A stretch of 64,000 nt of DNA from the NCBI RefSeq assembly GCF_001463765.1, contig NZ_BBWK01000041.1:1-64000 (forward strand). Direction: 5' to 3'. A program made the position numbers and the translations under genes. Shown here one piece after another: positions 8,807 to 17,495 of the stretch. How positions within the stretch are numbered: position 1 is the stretch's first letter; each line of letters starts with the position of its first letter. The notes below the pieces were generated by a model. That model made no database searches. It worked only from the letters and a program-made list of their open reading frames with translations, and was not told the DNA's origin. This DNA is from Aureimonas sp. AU4 (GTDB taxonomy: Bacteria > Pseudomonadota > Alphaproteobacteria > Rhizobiales > Rhizobiaceae).

Positions 8807-9901
8807 ATGACCCTTTTCCAGCCGAGAGAGCCGCAGGCCGACCGGGGCGAGGGGTCGGCGCGGCTCGCGCGCCGCACGGTCCTCGTCACGGCGGTCGTCG
8901 GCGCCCTGGTGCTCCTGGCGCTCGTCGCCTACACCGCCGCCTCGGCGCTGCTCCTGATCTTCGCCGCGCTTCTGATCGCGGCGATCTTCTGCGGCGTGGC
9001 GCGCCTTCTCCAGCGTCTCGGCCTGCCGCGCTGGCTCTCGCTGCTCGTCGTCTACCTCCTCACCTTCGTGCTCCTGATCGCGCCGGTCGCCTGGGGCGGG
9101 GTCGCGCTGGTGCAGCAGTTCAGCGACCTCCTGACCGCCGTGCGCGACCAGGCCGGCTCGCTCCTCGCCAAGGCGGGCGACGCCGGGCTGCCGGTGGAGC
9201 GCCTGACGCAAGGGGGCTCGGAGGGCGAGGCGATCCAGAGCCTCCTGCCCAATTCCGGCGGCCTCGTCAGCCAGGCGGGAACCGCGCTGTTCGGGCTGCT
9301 CGGCGGCATCGGCAACGTCTTCGTGGTGCTGTTCCTGGCCGTCTTCATCTCCTGGCAGCCGGAGATCTACCGCAACGGCCTCGTCTCCCTCCTGCCCAAG
9401 GACAAGCGGCGGCGCGTGGCCGAGGTGCTCGACAAGAGCGCCCACTCGCTGATCCTCTGGGTGCTGGGCGACGCCATCTCCATGACGATCATCTTCGTCG
9501 TGTCCTGGATCGGCCTGTCGCTGATCGGCATGAACAACAGCTTCCTCTTGGCGCTCCAGGCGGGGCTTCTCGCCTTCATCCCGACGCTCGGGCCGTTCGT
9601 GGCGGGCGTCATCATCGTGCTGGCGGGTCTTGCGCAAGGGCCCGAGATGGCGCTCTGGGCGCTCGGGGTCTACCTCCTGATCCAGGGCGTGGAGTCCAAC
9701 GTCGCCCAGCCCATCGCCCAGCGCTGGACCTCCTCGCTGCCGCCGGCCCTCACGCTCAGCGTCCAGATCGTGTTCGGCATCCTGTTCGGCGTGCTCGGCT
9801 TCGTGCTGGCCGTTCCGATCGTCGCGGTGGTCGTGACGCTGGTGCGCGAGCTCTACGTCGAGGACGTGCTCGGCGGCCCGGTCGAGACGCAAGCGACGTA
9901 A
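8807..9901 (+). CDS. AI-2E-type (PerM/TqsA-like) membrane permease
   Basis: 364 residues with about eight hydrophobic segments: two near the N-terminus (VLVTAVVGALVLLALVAYTA, LLLIFAALLIAAIFCG), a central soluble part, and a run of helices to the C-terminus. The FIPTLGPFVAGVIIVLAGL and ESNVAQPIAQRW segments are family hallmarks. Members export autoinducer-2 or other small solutes or act as ion antiporters, so the substrate cannot be named. Start at 8807 gives a short charged cytoplasmic N-terminus. It is followed by a dyad and then acs. Confidence 0.88.
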   Translation: MTLFQPREPQADRGEGSARLARRTVLVTAVVGALVLLALVAYTAASALLLIFAALLIAAIFCGVARLLQRLGLPRWLSLLVVYLLTFVLLIAPVAWGGVALVQQFSDLLTAVRDQAGSLLAKAGDAGLPVERLTQGGSEGEAIQSLLPNSGGLVSQAGTALFGLLGGIGNVFVVLFLAVFISWQPEIYRNGLVSLLPKDKRRRVAEVLDKSAHSLILWVLGDAISMTIIFVVSWIGLSLIGMNNSFLLALQAGLLAFIPTLGPFVAGVIIVLAGLAQGPEMALWALGVYLLIQGVESNVAQPIAQRWTSSLPPALTLSVQIVFGILFGVLGFVLAVPIVAVVVTLVRELYVEDVLGGPVETQAT

Positions 9902-9961
9902 TTCATCGCGCGATACATGAATTTGGCCGTCAAGCGGGCGCCCGCTCTGTCCAAGGCGCCC

Positions 9962-9979
9962 GCCAAGCCTTAGCTTGGC
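9962..9979. terminator. Perfect 7-bp dyad between the permease and acs
   Basis: GCCAAGC-CTTA-GCTTGGC followed by TTT. It may end the permease transcript or act as an operator for acs; the sequence does not decide. Confidence 0.35.
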
Positions 9980-10034
9980 TTTCCGCCGCCTCGGGAGGGC
10001 GGAACCGCAGCCGCATCGGGAGGAACGCGCCGCC

Positions 10035-11993
10035 ATGACCATCGTACCCGTCAAGGACAGCTGGAAGAACGGCACGCTTCTGACGCGCGAGCGCTATCTC
10101 GACTGGTATCGCCGCTCGGTCGAGGACGTGGAGGGCTTCTGGCGCGAGCACGGCCGCCGGATCAGCTGGATCAAGCCCTATACGGTGGTCAAGAACACCT
10201 CGTTCGCGCCCGGCGCCGTGTCGATCAAGTGGTTCGAGGACGGCACGCTCAACCTCTCGGCCAACTGCCTCGACCGGCATCTGGCGACGCGCGGCGACCA
10301 GACCGCGATCATCTGGGAAGGCGACGACCCCAAGGACTCGCGCCGCATCACCTATCGCGAGCTCCACGCCGACGTCTGCCGCATGGCCAACGTCTACCGC
10401 TCGCTCGGCGTGGGGCGCGGCGACCGCATCTCGATCTACATGCCCATGATCCCGGAAGCGGCGGTGGCGATGCTGGCCTCGGCCCGCATCGGCGCGATCC
10501 ATTCCGTGGTGTTCGGCGGCTTCTCGCCGGATGCGCTCGCGGGCCGCATGGAGGGCTCGACCTCGAAGCTGCTGGTCACCGCCGACGAGGGCCTGCGCGC
10601 CGGCCGGGCGGTTCCGTTGAAAAGCAACGCCGACCGCGCGATCGAGATTTCGGCCAAGGCCGGACACCAGGTGGAAAAGGTCCTCGTCGTGCGCCGCACG
10701 GGCGCCGACGTTTCCATGACGGAGGGGCGCGACCACTGGTGGCACGAGGAGCGCGAGCGCGTGTCGGCCGACAACGAGCCGGAGGAGATGGGCGCCGAGG
10801 ACCCGCTCTTCATCCTCTACACGTCGGGCTCCACCGGCAAGCCGAAGGGCGTCCTCCACACCACCGGCGGCTACCTCGTCTGGGCCTCGATGACCCACCA
10901 GTACGTCTTCGACTACCGCGAGGGCGAGGTCTTCTGGTGCACGGCGGACGTCGGCTGGGTGACGGGCCACACCTATTCCGTCTACGGGCCGCTGGCCAAC
11001 GGCGGCACGACCGTGATGTTCGAGGGCGTGCCGAACTATCCCGACGCCGGCCGCATGTGGGAGGTCGTCGACAAGCACGCCGTCAACATCTTCTACACCG
11101 CGCCTACCGCTATCCGTGCCCTGATGGGGGCGGGCGACGCCTTCGTGTCGCGTGCATCCCGCAAGTCCCTGCGGCTTCTGGGCTCGGTCGGCGAGCCAAT
11201 CAACCCGGAAGCCTGGAACTGGTACTACCGCGTGGTGGGCGAGGAGCGCCTTCCCATCGTCGACACGTGGTGGCAGACCGAGACCGGCGGCGTCCTGATG
11301 ACGCCGCTGCCGGGCGCGACCGACCTCAAGCCCGGCTCCGCCGCCATTCCCTTCTTCTCGGTGAAGCCCGAACTCGTCGACAACGAGGGCAAGGTCCTCT
11401 ACGGCGCGGCCGACGGGAACCTGTGCATCACCGACTCGTGGCCGGGTCAGATGCGCACGGTCTACGGCGACCACGAGCGCTTCGAGCAGACCTACTTCTC
11501 GACCTATCCCGGCAAGTACTTCACGGGCGACGGCGCGCGGCGCGACGAGGACGGCTACTGGTGGATCACGGGCCGCGTCGACGACGTGATCAACGTGTCG
11601 GGCCACCGCATGGGCACGGCCGAGGTGGAATCGGCGCTGGTCTCGCATCCCAAGGTCTCCGAGGCCGCCGTGGTCGGCTATCCGCACGAGGTGAAGGGGC
11701 AGGGGATCTACTGCTACGTCACGCTCATGAGCGGCGAGGAGCCGACCGACGATCTGCGCCGCGAGCTCGTCCAGCACGTGCGATCCGAGATCGGCCCGAT
11801 CGCCTCGCCCGACAAGATCCAGTGGGCGCCGGGCCTGCCCAAGACGCGGTCGGGCAAGATCATGCGCCGCATCCTGCGCAAGATCGCCGAGGACGACTTC
11901 GGCGCGCTCGGCGACACCTCGACGCTGGCCGACCCGGCGGTGGTCGACGACCTCGTGGAGAACCGCCAGAACCGGAAGGTCCCAGCCGCCTGA
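10035..11993 (+). CDS. acs: Acetyl-CoA synthetase (AMP-forming)
   Basis: 652 residues, the standard length. It converts acetate, ATP and CoA to acetyl-CoA in the cytosol. Visible motifs: the P-loop-like [15 protein letters not shown] near residue 265, WWQTETGG near 415, the hinge [18 protein letters not shown] near 515, and the C-terminal [16 protein letters not shown], whose Lys is the acetylation site in characterised enzymes. ATG at 10035 is preceded by GGGAGGA; an upstream in-frame ATG at 9975 would add a non-homologous extension. It feeds the TCA genes found further along. Confidence 0.97.
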   Translation: MTIVPVKDSWKNGTLLTRERYLDWYRRSVEDVEGFWREHGRRISWIKPYTVVKNTSFAPGAVSIKWFEDGTLNLSANCLDRHLATRGDQTAIIWEGDDPKDSRRITYRELHADVCRMANVYRSLGVGRGDRISIYMPMIPEAAVAMLASARIGAIHSVVFGGFSPDALAGRMEGSTSKLLVTADEGLRAGRAVPLKSNADRAIEISAKAGHQVEKVLVVRRTGADVSMTEGRDHWWHEERERVSADNEPEEMGAEDPLFILYTSGSTGKPKGVLHTTGGYLVWASMTHQYVFDYREGEVFWCTADVGWVTGHTYSVYGPLANGGTTVMFEGVPNYPDAGRMWEVVDKHAVNIFYTAPTAIRALMGAGDAFVSRASRKSLRLLGSVGEPINPEAWNWYYRVVGEERLPIVDTWWQTETGGVLMTPLPGATDLKPGSAAIPFFSVKPELVDNEGKVLYGAADGNLCITDSWPGQMRTVYGDHERFEQTYFSTYPGKYFTGDGARRDEDGYWWITGRVDDVINVSGHRMGTAEVESALVSHPKVSEAAVVGYPHEVKGQGIYCYVTLMSGEEPTDDLRRELVQHVRSEIGPIASPDKIQWAPGLPKTRSGKIMRRILRKIAEDDFGALGDTSTLADPAVVDDLVENRQNRKVPAA

Positions 11994-12009
11994 GGCGCGG
12001 CCGGAACGC

Positions 12010-13236
12010 CTAGAGAACCAGCCAGCCGAGCGCGCCCGCGCCCAGCACCACGAGCGGGGCGGGCGCGCGGGCCAGAAGCAGCGCGAGGCTGGCGAGCGCC
12101 ACGAGCGCGGTGGCTCCGGACGTCACGCCGGCCGGCAGGACGGGGTCGAGAAAGGCCGCGCCGAGCAGCCCGACCACCGCCGCGTTGACGCCGCCGAGCG
12201 CCCGCCGCGCTTGCGGCAGCGCGCGCAGGCGCGACCAGAAGGGCAGGGCGCCCGCGACGAGCAGGCCCGCCGGCAGGAAGATCGCGCCGGTCGCCAGAAG
12301 GGCGCCGCCCCATCCGCCGGGCGGGGCCAGCGCGCCGAGATAGGTCGCGAAGGTGAAGAGCGGCCCGGGCACGGCTTGGGCGAGGCCGTAGCCCGCGAGG
12401 AATGCCGTTTCCCGCACGAGCCCGCGCCCCACCGTCTCGGCCTCGAGCAGCGGCAGGACGACGTGCCCGCCGCCGAAGACGAGGGCGCCCGCGCGCGCGA
12501 AGCGGCCCGCGAGATTTAGCGCCGGCAGATCGAGCAGCGCGGCGAGCGGCGTGGGCAGCACGAGCACCAGGGCGAGGATCGCGAGAAGCGCGAGGCCGGT
12601 GCGCCGCCGCGGCGCGGGCAGGGGGCTGCGGGGCGCGAGCGCGCTCTCCTCCGGCTCGGCGAGAAGGCCGGCGAGGGCGCCTAGGGCGATCGCGCCGAGC
12701 TGTCCGGCGGGTCCGGACACGAAAAAGGCGAGCGCGCCGCAAACGAGAGCGATCGACGCCCGCCGGGCGCCGCTCGCCAGATTCGACGCCATGGCGGCGA
12801 GCGCCTGCGCCACCACGGCCACCGCCGCCGCCTTGAGCCCGGCCAGGAGCCCGGCCGCCTCGGGCCCCATGAACGCCGACAGGCCGAGCGCTGCCCCCGC
12901 CATCAGGAGCGCGGAGGGCAGCGTGAAGCCGACGAAGGCGGCCAGAAGCCCCGCCCAGCCCGCCCGTATCCAGCCGACGCCCATGCCGACCTGGCTGGAA
13001 GCGGGGCCGGGAAGGAACTGGGCGAGCGCCACGAGGTCGGCATAGGTTTCTTCGGTGAGCCAGCGGCGGCGCGCCACGAAGCTGTCCCGGAAGTAGGAGA
13101 GATGGGCCGTCGGCCCGCCGAAGCTCGTGCAGCCGAGAACGAGAAAGGCGCGGAACACCTCGCCCGCGCCGCCGGGCGGCCGCGCCGGGGCCTGCGTCTC
13201 GGGGTCGGCGATCGCGGGGGTACCGTCTGCGGCCAT
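12010..13236 (-). CDS. chrA: Chromate transporter, ChrA family
   Basis: A 408-residue protein of the CHR superfamily, which exports chromate by proton motive force. It has two homologous halves, each starting with the family segment: FLVLGCTSFGGPTAHLSYFRDSFVARRRW near residue 35 and FARAGALVFGGGHVVLPLLEAE in the second half. The motif QFLPGPASSQVGMGVG and its counterpart QAVPGPLFTFATYLG match the PGP signatures. About 10-12 membrane segments. The ATG at 13236 gives the usual N-terminus; an ATG at 13296 is possible but overlaps the leader of the divergent 25-codon gene. Confidence 0.92.
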   Translation of the reverse strand: MAADGTPAIADPETQAPARPPGGAGEVFRAFLVLGCTSFGGPTAHLSYFRDSFVARRRWLTEETYADLVALAQFLPGPASSQVGMGVGWIRAGWAGLLAAFVGFTLPSALLMAGAALGLSAFMGPEAAGLLAGLKAAAVAVVAQALAAMASNLASGARRASIALVCGALAFFVSGPAGQLGAIALGALAGLLAEPEESALAPRSPLPAPRRRTGLALLAILALVLVLPTPLAALLDLPALNLAGRFARAGALVFGGGHVVLPLLEAETVGRGLVRETAFLAGYGLAQAVPGPLFTFATYLGALAPPGGWGGALLATGAIFLPAGLLVAGALPFWSRLRALPQARRALGGVNAAVVGLLGAAFLDPVLPAGVTSGATALVALASLALLLARAPAPLVVLGAGALGWLVL

Positions 13237-13258
13237 CGGACACGGGGCTCGGTTCGGG

Positions 13259-13288
13259 GTTGCGTCGCCCTCACCCCAAGCCCATATT
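13259..13288 (+). promoter_or_regulatory. Possible promoter of the 25-codon gene
   Basis: TTGCGT (13259-13264) is followed after 18 bases by CATATT (13283-13288), an AT-richer hexamer in a GC-rich context about 35 bases before an ideal ribosome binding site. Pattern match only. Confidence 0.3.
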
Positions 13289-13324
13289 CCTGTCATGTTC
13301 AACGAAACGAAAGGAGGTGATCCA

Positions 13325-13402
13325 ATGTCGAGTGATTATCTGATGCCGGTTGGGTCCATGCATCTTACGGGCGCGAAGGGGCAGCCTCTTTCGTTCGCTT
13401 AA
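13325..13402 (+). CDS. Unrecognised 25-residue small protein with an ideal ribosome binding site
   Basis: The peptide starts MSSDYLMPVGSM and ends QPLSFA; I do not recognise it. AAAGGAGGTGAT, nearly a full complement of the 16S rRNA tail, ends about 3 bases before the ATG, with the GGAGG core about 7-8 bases away. The stop codon is followed about 55 bases later by a perfect 12-bp hairpin with a T5 run. A candidate promoter precedes it. Nine of 24 codons end in T, unlike neighbouring genes. It lies between the divergent chrA and the convergent GGDEF-EAL gene, so it is not a leader for either. It could be a small regulatory or membrane-associated peptide; no hydrophobic helix or double-glycine leader is visible. 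Confidence 0.6.
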   Translation: MSSDYLMPVGSMHLTGAKGQPLSFA

Positions 13403-13457
13403 AGGATGAGTCGATCCGGGATCGTTTCGACGACCTCCGGCACCGATGACATCACGG

Positions 13458-13490
13458 GGCCGCCTTCCCAACCGGGAAGGCGGCCTTTTT
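13458..13490 (+). terminator. Strong intrinsic terminator
   Basis: A perfect 12-bp stem (13458-13469 with 13474-13485), AACC loop and TTTTT. The T-run exists only on the plus strand, so it serves the 25-codon gene rather than the minus-strand GGDEF-EAL gene. Confidence 0.9.
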
Positions 13491-13689
13491 CATGCGCGGA
13501 TGCCAGGCATTCCGGCCGCCGCGTCCGGACGCCGAGCCCTGTCGTGTCCATGCGGTCGCTCGCGGTCCGGCGCTGAGCCCTTGTCTCTCGTCCGCGCTCG
13601 TCCGCCGACGATCGCCTTTCCCTCCCTTCTCGCCGAAGCCGTCTCCGAGGCGCTCGCAAAAGGGGTTCGGGAACCGTCGCGCAGGGCTC

Positions 13690-15621
13690 TCAGGCCGTCC
13701 GTCGTTCGCCCGCGCGCCGCGATCCCTCCCAGGCGACGAGATCGGCGACCGGCATGGGCCGCGCCAGGAGATATCCCTGAAACGCGTCGCAGCCGATCGA
13801 GGCCAGGAAGCCCAGCTGCTCCTCGTCCTCGACCCCTTCCGCGATGCAGGTCATGCGCATCGACCGGCAGAAGGCGACCACCGCCGACAGGAGTTCCCGG
13901 CCCTTGGCGTCGCCCGCGCCCGAAAGGAAGCTGCGGTCGATCTTCACCTCGTCGATCGGCAGCCGGCTGAGATAGCTGAGGCTCGACTGTCCGGTGCCGA
14001 AGTCGTCGAGGGCGATCTTGACCCCGAGCGCGCGAAAAAGGCGCATCGAGGCTTCCGCCGCCTCGAAGTCGCGCAGCACCGCCGTTTCCGTCAGTTCCAG
14101 CACGAGGCGCGAGGGGGCGATGCCGGAGCGGCGGATCAGCGAGACCACCGCCACGACGGTGTCGCGACAGGTGATGTCGTGGGCCGAAAGGTTGAAGGCG
14201 AGCCGCACCTCCTCCGGCAGCCGCTCCAGGCAGAGGAGCGCCTTGCCGAGAAGCGTCAGGGTGAGGCGGTGCATGATGCCCGCCCGCTCCGCCAGGGGGA
14301 TGAAGAGGTCGGGCCCGACGGGCCCGAGCTGCGGGCTGGTCCAGCGGGCGAGCGCCTCGACCGTGAGCGTTGCCTGGTCGCGAACCCGGGCGATCGGCTG
14401 AAGGTAGACCTCCATCTCGGCGTCGAGCCGGGCGGTCTGGAGCGCGGCTTCGACCGCGTGTTCGGAACGGATGCGCCGCTCGTGCTCGGGCGAGTAGAGG
14501 GTCGCGAACCCCCGGGCGCCGCTCTTGGCCTTGTAGAGCGCGTAGTCGGCACCGTCGTAGAGCGCGCGCGCCGAGCCGCCGATCTCGCGCGTCGTGGCGA
14601 CGCCGCAGGAGGCGCCGATCGAGACCGCGATCTCGCCGAGCTGGAACGGCTCGGCGAGGACGTGGCAGGCCTGGTTCGCCAGCTTCACGGCGGCTTTGGC
14701 GTGGCGTCCCTCGGTGATGAAGGCGAACTCGTCGCCGCCCAGGCGCGCCACGAGACCGTTGTTCTGGAAGACCGTGGCCAGCCGCGTTCCCACCGCCGCC
14801 AGGAGCTCGTCGCCCAGAAGGTGGCCGAACGTGTCGTTGGCGGCCTTGAAGCGGTCGAGGTCGATCACCCCGAAGGCCATGTCCCATCCCAATGCCCGGC
14901 AGCGGGCGAGCGCCTCCTCGGCCTCGGCGAAGAAGAGGCGCCGGTTCGGCAGGCCGGTGAGCATGTCGGTATGGGCCAGCTTGGTGATCTCGCGGTTCAG
15001 CCGCTCGGTCTCGGTCTGCGTTCGGATCAGCGCGACGAACCCCTCGAAGCTGTTGAGGAGAGCCCGGATCATGACGAGCGTGACGAGGAGGATGTTGAGC
15101 CCGATCGCGGTGTAGACCGCGTCGCCCGGCGACACGTAGAAGGCGAGGTAGGGCACCGTGGCGATGGCGGTGACGGCCAGCGCCGCCTGCGGCAGGTGCA
15201 TCAGGCAGGAGATGCAGCCGATCACCGTAATGGCGATGAAGATCGCGACATGCGCCTTCTGGTGGTCGTCGCCGTATCGCGCCAGCGCCAGGGCCCACAG
15301 GATGTAGCCCAGCGTGATGGCCGCCCCGAGGGCCGTGGTCAGCCGGAGGCGGCGGACGATCGCCGCCTCGCTGAGCGACCCCGTGCCGGACCCCCGCATC
15401 CATTGCACGAGGCGCAGGAGGCTGACCCCCACCAGCACGGCCGGCACCCAGACCGTCATCCAGTCGGGCGCCGCATCGTAGTGGGTGTAGGAAACGGCGA
15501 CGGAGTTCACGCTGAGAAGGGCGTAGAGAAGCGGGACCTGCCGCTGCAGTTCGCCGAATTGCGCGCGTGCCAGGGCGGGCTCGACCGACCGGAGCGTCAG
15601 CCAGTCCAGGAACGTCCTCAT
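13690..15621 (-). CDS. Membrane-anchored GGDEF-EAL cyclic di-GMP enzyme
   Basis: 643 residues. About six hydrophobic segments occupy residues 30-210, then a short coiled linker (TQTETERLNREITKLAHTD) leads to a GGDEF domain with the intact motif RLGGDEF and DLDRFKAANDTFGH. The C-terminal EAL domain has the catalytic set VEALARW, NLSAHD, ELTET, DDFGTGQSSL, KIDRSFL, EGVED and QGYLLARP. Both active sites look intact, so it could make and break cyclic di-GMP, with the membrane part sensing a signal. It appears to be a single-gene unit. ATG at 15621 starts an amphipathic N-terminus. Confidence 0.95.
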   Translation of the reverse strand: MRTFLDWLTLRSVEPALARAQFGELQRQVPLLYALLSVNSVAVSYTHYDAAPDWMTVWVPAVLVGVSLLRLVQWMRGSGTGSLSEAAIVRRLRLTTALGAAITLGYILWALALARYGDDHQKAHVAIFIAITVIGCISCLMHLPQAALAVTAIATVPYLAFYVSPGDAVYTAIGLNILLVTLVMIRALLNSFEGFVALIRTQTETERLNREITKLAHTDMLTGLPNRRLFFAEAEEALARCRALGWDMAFGVIDLDRFKAANDTFGHLLGDELLAAVGTRLATVFQNNGLVARLGGDEFAFITEGRHAKAAVKLANQACHVLAEPFQLGEIAVSIGASCGVATTREIGGSARALYDGADYALYKAKSGARGFATLYSPEHERRIRSEHAVEAALQTARLDAEMEVYLQPIARVRDQATLTVEALARWTSPQLGPVGPDLFIPLAERAGIMHRLTLTLLGKALLCLERLPEEVRLAFNLSAHDITCRDTVVAVVSLIRRSGIAPSRLVLELTETAVLRDFEAAEASMRLFRALGVKIALDDFGTGQSSLSYLSRLPIDEVKIDRSFLSGAGDAKGRELLSAVVAFCRSMRMTCIAEGVEDEEQLGFLASIGCDAFQGYLLARPMPVADLVAWEGSRRAGERRTA

Positions 15622-15768
15622 CAGCCCAGCATCCCGCCACTTGCGCTGCGGGCAGCCTTACGGCGACCAGGTAAAATCGGCGTTATCCGGGCCTCTATCC
15701 TTCTCCGGAGCCGGCTACCTACGTATCCGACGCCGTGGCCGGCATGGCCGGATCGAAACCGTCGCGCC

Positions 15769-16482
15769 TCAGCCGCCCGCCGACCAGCCGCCGTCGACAT
15801 GAAGGATCTCGCCGGTCACGAAGGGGGAGTCCTCGAGGTAGAGAACGGCGCGCACGACGTCGGCGACCTGGCCGATGCGGCCGAGCGGATGGGTTCGGGC
15901 GAGGGCCGCGTGCGTCTCGGGCGCGTGCATCGGCGTATCGATGACGCCCGGCGACACGGCGTTGGCGCGGATGTTCCGCCCGGCATACTCGATCGCGAGG
16001 CTGCGCGTGGCCGCGTTCAGCCCGCCCTTGGTCATCGCGGCGAGAACGCAGGGGAAGGCCGAGTTCGCCTGCTCGGCGAGCGTCGTCGAGATCTGCACGA
16101 CGTGGCCGCCCCGCCCCTGCCGCTCCATGGCCTCCACGGCGGGCTGCGTCGCATGAAAGAAGCCGTCGAGATTGGTGGCGACCAGCGTGCGGTACTGGTC
16201 GGGCGTATGATCCGTGAAGGCGCCGCCGATGAAGACGCCGGCATTGTTGACCAGCGTGTCGAGACGCCCGAAGCGGTCCATCGCCGCCTCCACGAGGCGC
16301 CGACCCGTCTCGGGCTCCGCGATGTCGCCGCGCAGGGCGAGAAGGTTCGGATCGTCCGAGGGCTCGATGCGGCGCGAGGTGGCGACGACGCGCCAGCCGC
16401 GCGCGAGAAACCCCCTGGCGATACCCTCGCCCAGCCCCTGCGAGGCACCCGTGACGATCACGACCTTCGATTCTTCCGGCAT
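15769..16482 (-). CDS. Short-chain dehydrogenase/reductase-like protein lacking the catalytic tyrosine
   Basis: 237 residues with a classical SDR fold: the cofactor loop TGASQGLGEG, the NNAG motif at NNAGVFIGG, a Ser in VVQISTT and the C-terminal LHVDGG. At the YxxxK position the sequence reads VLAAMTKGGLNAATRSL: the Lys is present but the Tyr is replaced by Ala. Ordinary SDR oxidoreduction therefore seems unlikely or altered; a binding or regulatory role is possible. ATG at 16482 has an AGAAGGA site. A tautomerase gene lies 41 bases upstream on the same strand, suggesting a two-gene operon. Confidence 0.85.
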   Translation of the reverse strand: MPEESKVVIVTGASQGLGEGIARGFLARGWRVVATSRRIEPSDDPNLLALRGDIAEPETGRRLVEAAMDRFGRLDTLVNNAGVFIGGAFTDHTPDQYRTLVATNLDGFFHATQPAVEAMERQGRGGHVVQISTTLAEQANSAFPCVLAAMTKGGLNAATRSLAIEYAGRNIRANAVSPGVIDTPMHAPETHAALARTHPLGRIGQVADVVRAVLYLEDSPFVTGEILHVDGGWSAGG

Positions 16483-16523
16483 GGTGGTCCTTCTTCCGGG
16501 AGTGCGGTGAATTGGGATGAAGC

Positions 16524-16910
16524 TCAGACCTCGATCGCGAAGCCGAGATCGACCTCGCTCGCCGGGCGGCCCGAGACGCCCCAGTTCTGGGCGGGCGGCT
16601 CGATCAGGATGACGCGCACGTCGCGCGGCTCGACGCCGAACGCAGCCATCTCGCGCACCAGCGCCGCATAAAGGCGGCGCTTGGCCTCCAGCGTGCGCCC
16701 GGCGATCAGCGTCACCTCGATCGACAGGAAGCCTTCGCCCGCGTCGGGCGGCACGAGGAAGCAGTCCTTCTCGTATTCCACGAGGCGGATGTTGCGGTCG
16801 TCCTCGGGGATGCGGATGCCCTCCACCAGCGCGCGCTGCACGGCCTGCAGAAGCTCTGCGCGACGCGCGCCGACCCAGCCGCGGCGTGTCTCGATGCGGG
16901 TGGCGGGCAT
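16524..16910 (-). CDS. Tautomerase-superfamily protein
   Basis: 128 residues, starting MPATRIE, so Pro-1 is exposed after Met removal as in 4-oxalocrotonate tautomerase and malonate semialdehyde decarboxylase relatives. Two beta-alpha-beta halves are visible: a helix RAELLQAVQRALVEGIRIP, the strand NIRLVEYEKDCFLVPP, then VTLIAGRTLEAKRRLYAALV and DVRVILIEPPAQNWGVSGRPASE. The length suits the fused-dimer members. Substrate unknown. GAGGAG precedes the ATG. The downstream SDR-like gene is likely co-transcribed. Confidence 0.82.
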   Translation of the reverse strand: MPATRIETRRGWVGARRAELLQAVQRALVEGIRIPEDDRNIRLVEYEKDCFLVPPDAGEGFLSIEVTLIAGRTLEAKRRLYAALVREMAAFGVEPRDVRVILIEPPAQNWGVSGRPASEVDLGFAIEV

Positions 16911-17179
16911 GGAACGGCGCTCCTCGTGTCGTACAGGGCACCAAGGCGTGGCACGGTTCGCCGGTTCCCGCCCCCGGCCACCCGCTTGATGCCGGGGCGG
17001 CGATCGGCTAGAGCCCACGCAGCATCCAGAGTCGGGCCGACGCCCGACGCCAACCTGCCCGTCCGGGCAAGGTGGCGTCCCGAAAGGGAGATGTGGCCGA
17101 CCCGGCAACCAAGCGGACCCGCCACCTCGCCCTATCGGAAAAAGCGTTCGCTCGGCCTCCTTCCGACCGGAGCCGACGC

Positions 17180-17488
17180 ATGATCGCCGTTTTGCCGCCC
17201 CCTCCCGCCTCGCTTCTGGTTCGTCCCGGCGACCGCGCGATGCGCATGGGATGGGTGGGCGAGGCGTCCGGCCGGCCGCCACGCGATCGCGGCGAGGTCT
17301 GGATCGTCTGCCACGCGGCCGGCAACGGCGAGCGCTGGACGCATCTCTACCGGATCGATCCGCGCGATCCGCGCACCGTGTACCTGGAGCGCGCGGCGCC
17401 GGGCGAGAGCGTCGCCGCGCTCCGGCGCTGGGCGCTCCGCCACCTCGGCTTGGCACAAGGAGCGGGTCTGGTTCCGCTCGCGGCCTGA
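17180..17488 (+). CDS. Hypothetical protein, 102 residues
   Basis: Not recognised. The protein has an N-terminal strand (MIAVLPPPPASLLVRPGDRA), a central GRPPRDRGEVWIVCHAAGNGERWTHLYRIDP and a C-terminal helix (VAALRRWALRHLGLAQG). No signal peptide or membrane segment. The ATG at 17180 is preceded by a weak purine stretch; the frame stays open upstream to 17072, so the start is uncertain. It is convergent with the emrB-like gene, leaving seven bases between stops. Confidence 0.55.
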   Translation: MIAVLPPPPASLLVRPGDRAMRMGWVGEASGRPPRDRGEVWIVCHAAGNGERWTHLYRIDPRDPRTVYLERAAPGESVAALRRWALRHLGLAQGAGLVPLAA

Positions 17489-17495
17489 CCGGAGG

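Noticed and set aside
13408-13575. Second small open frame starting at the AAAGGATGAG just after the 25-codon gene
   Set aside because: The AAAGG is too close to the ATG, and the frame runs through the terminator hairpin.
13490-15640. A 716-codon frame overlapping the GGDEF-EAL gene in another frame on the same strand
   Set aside because: The GGDEF-EAL frame has all catalytic motifs; the other frame is Arg/Gly/Pro-rich and has none.
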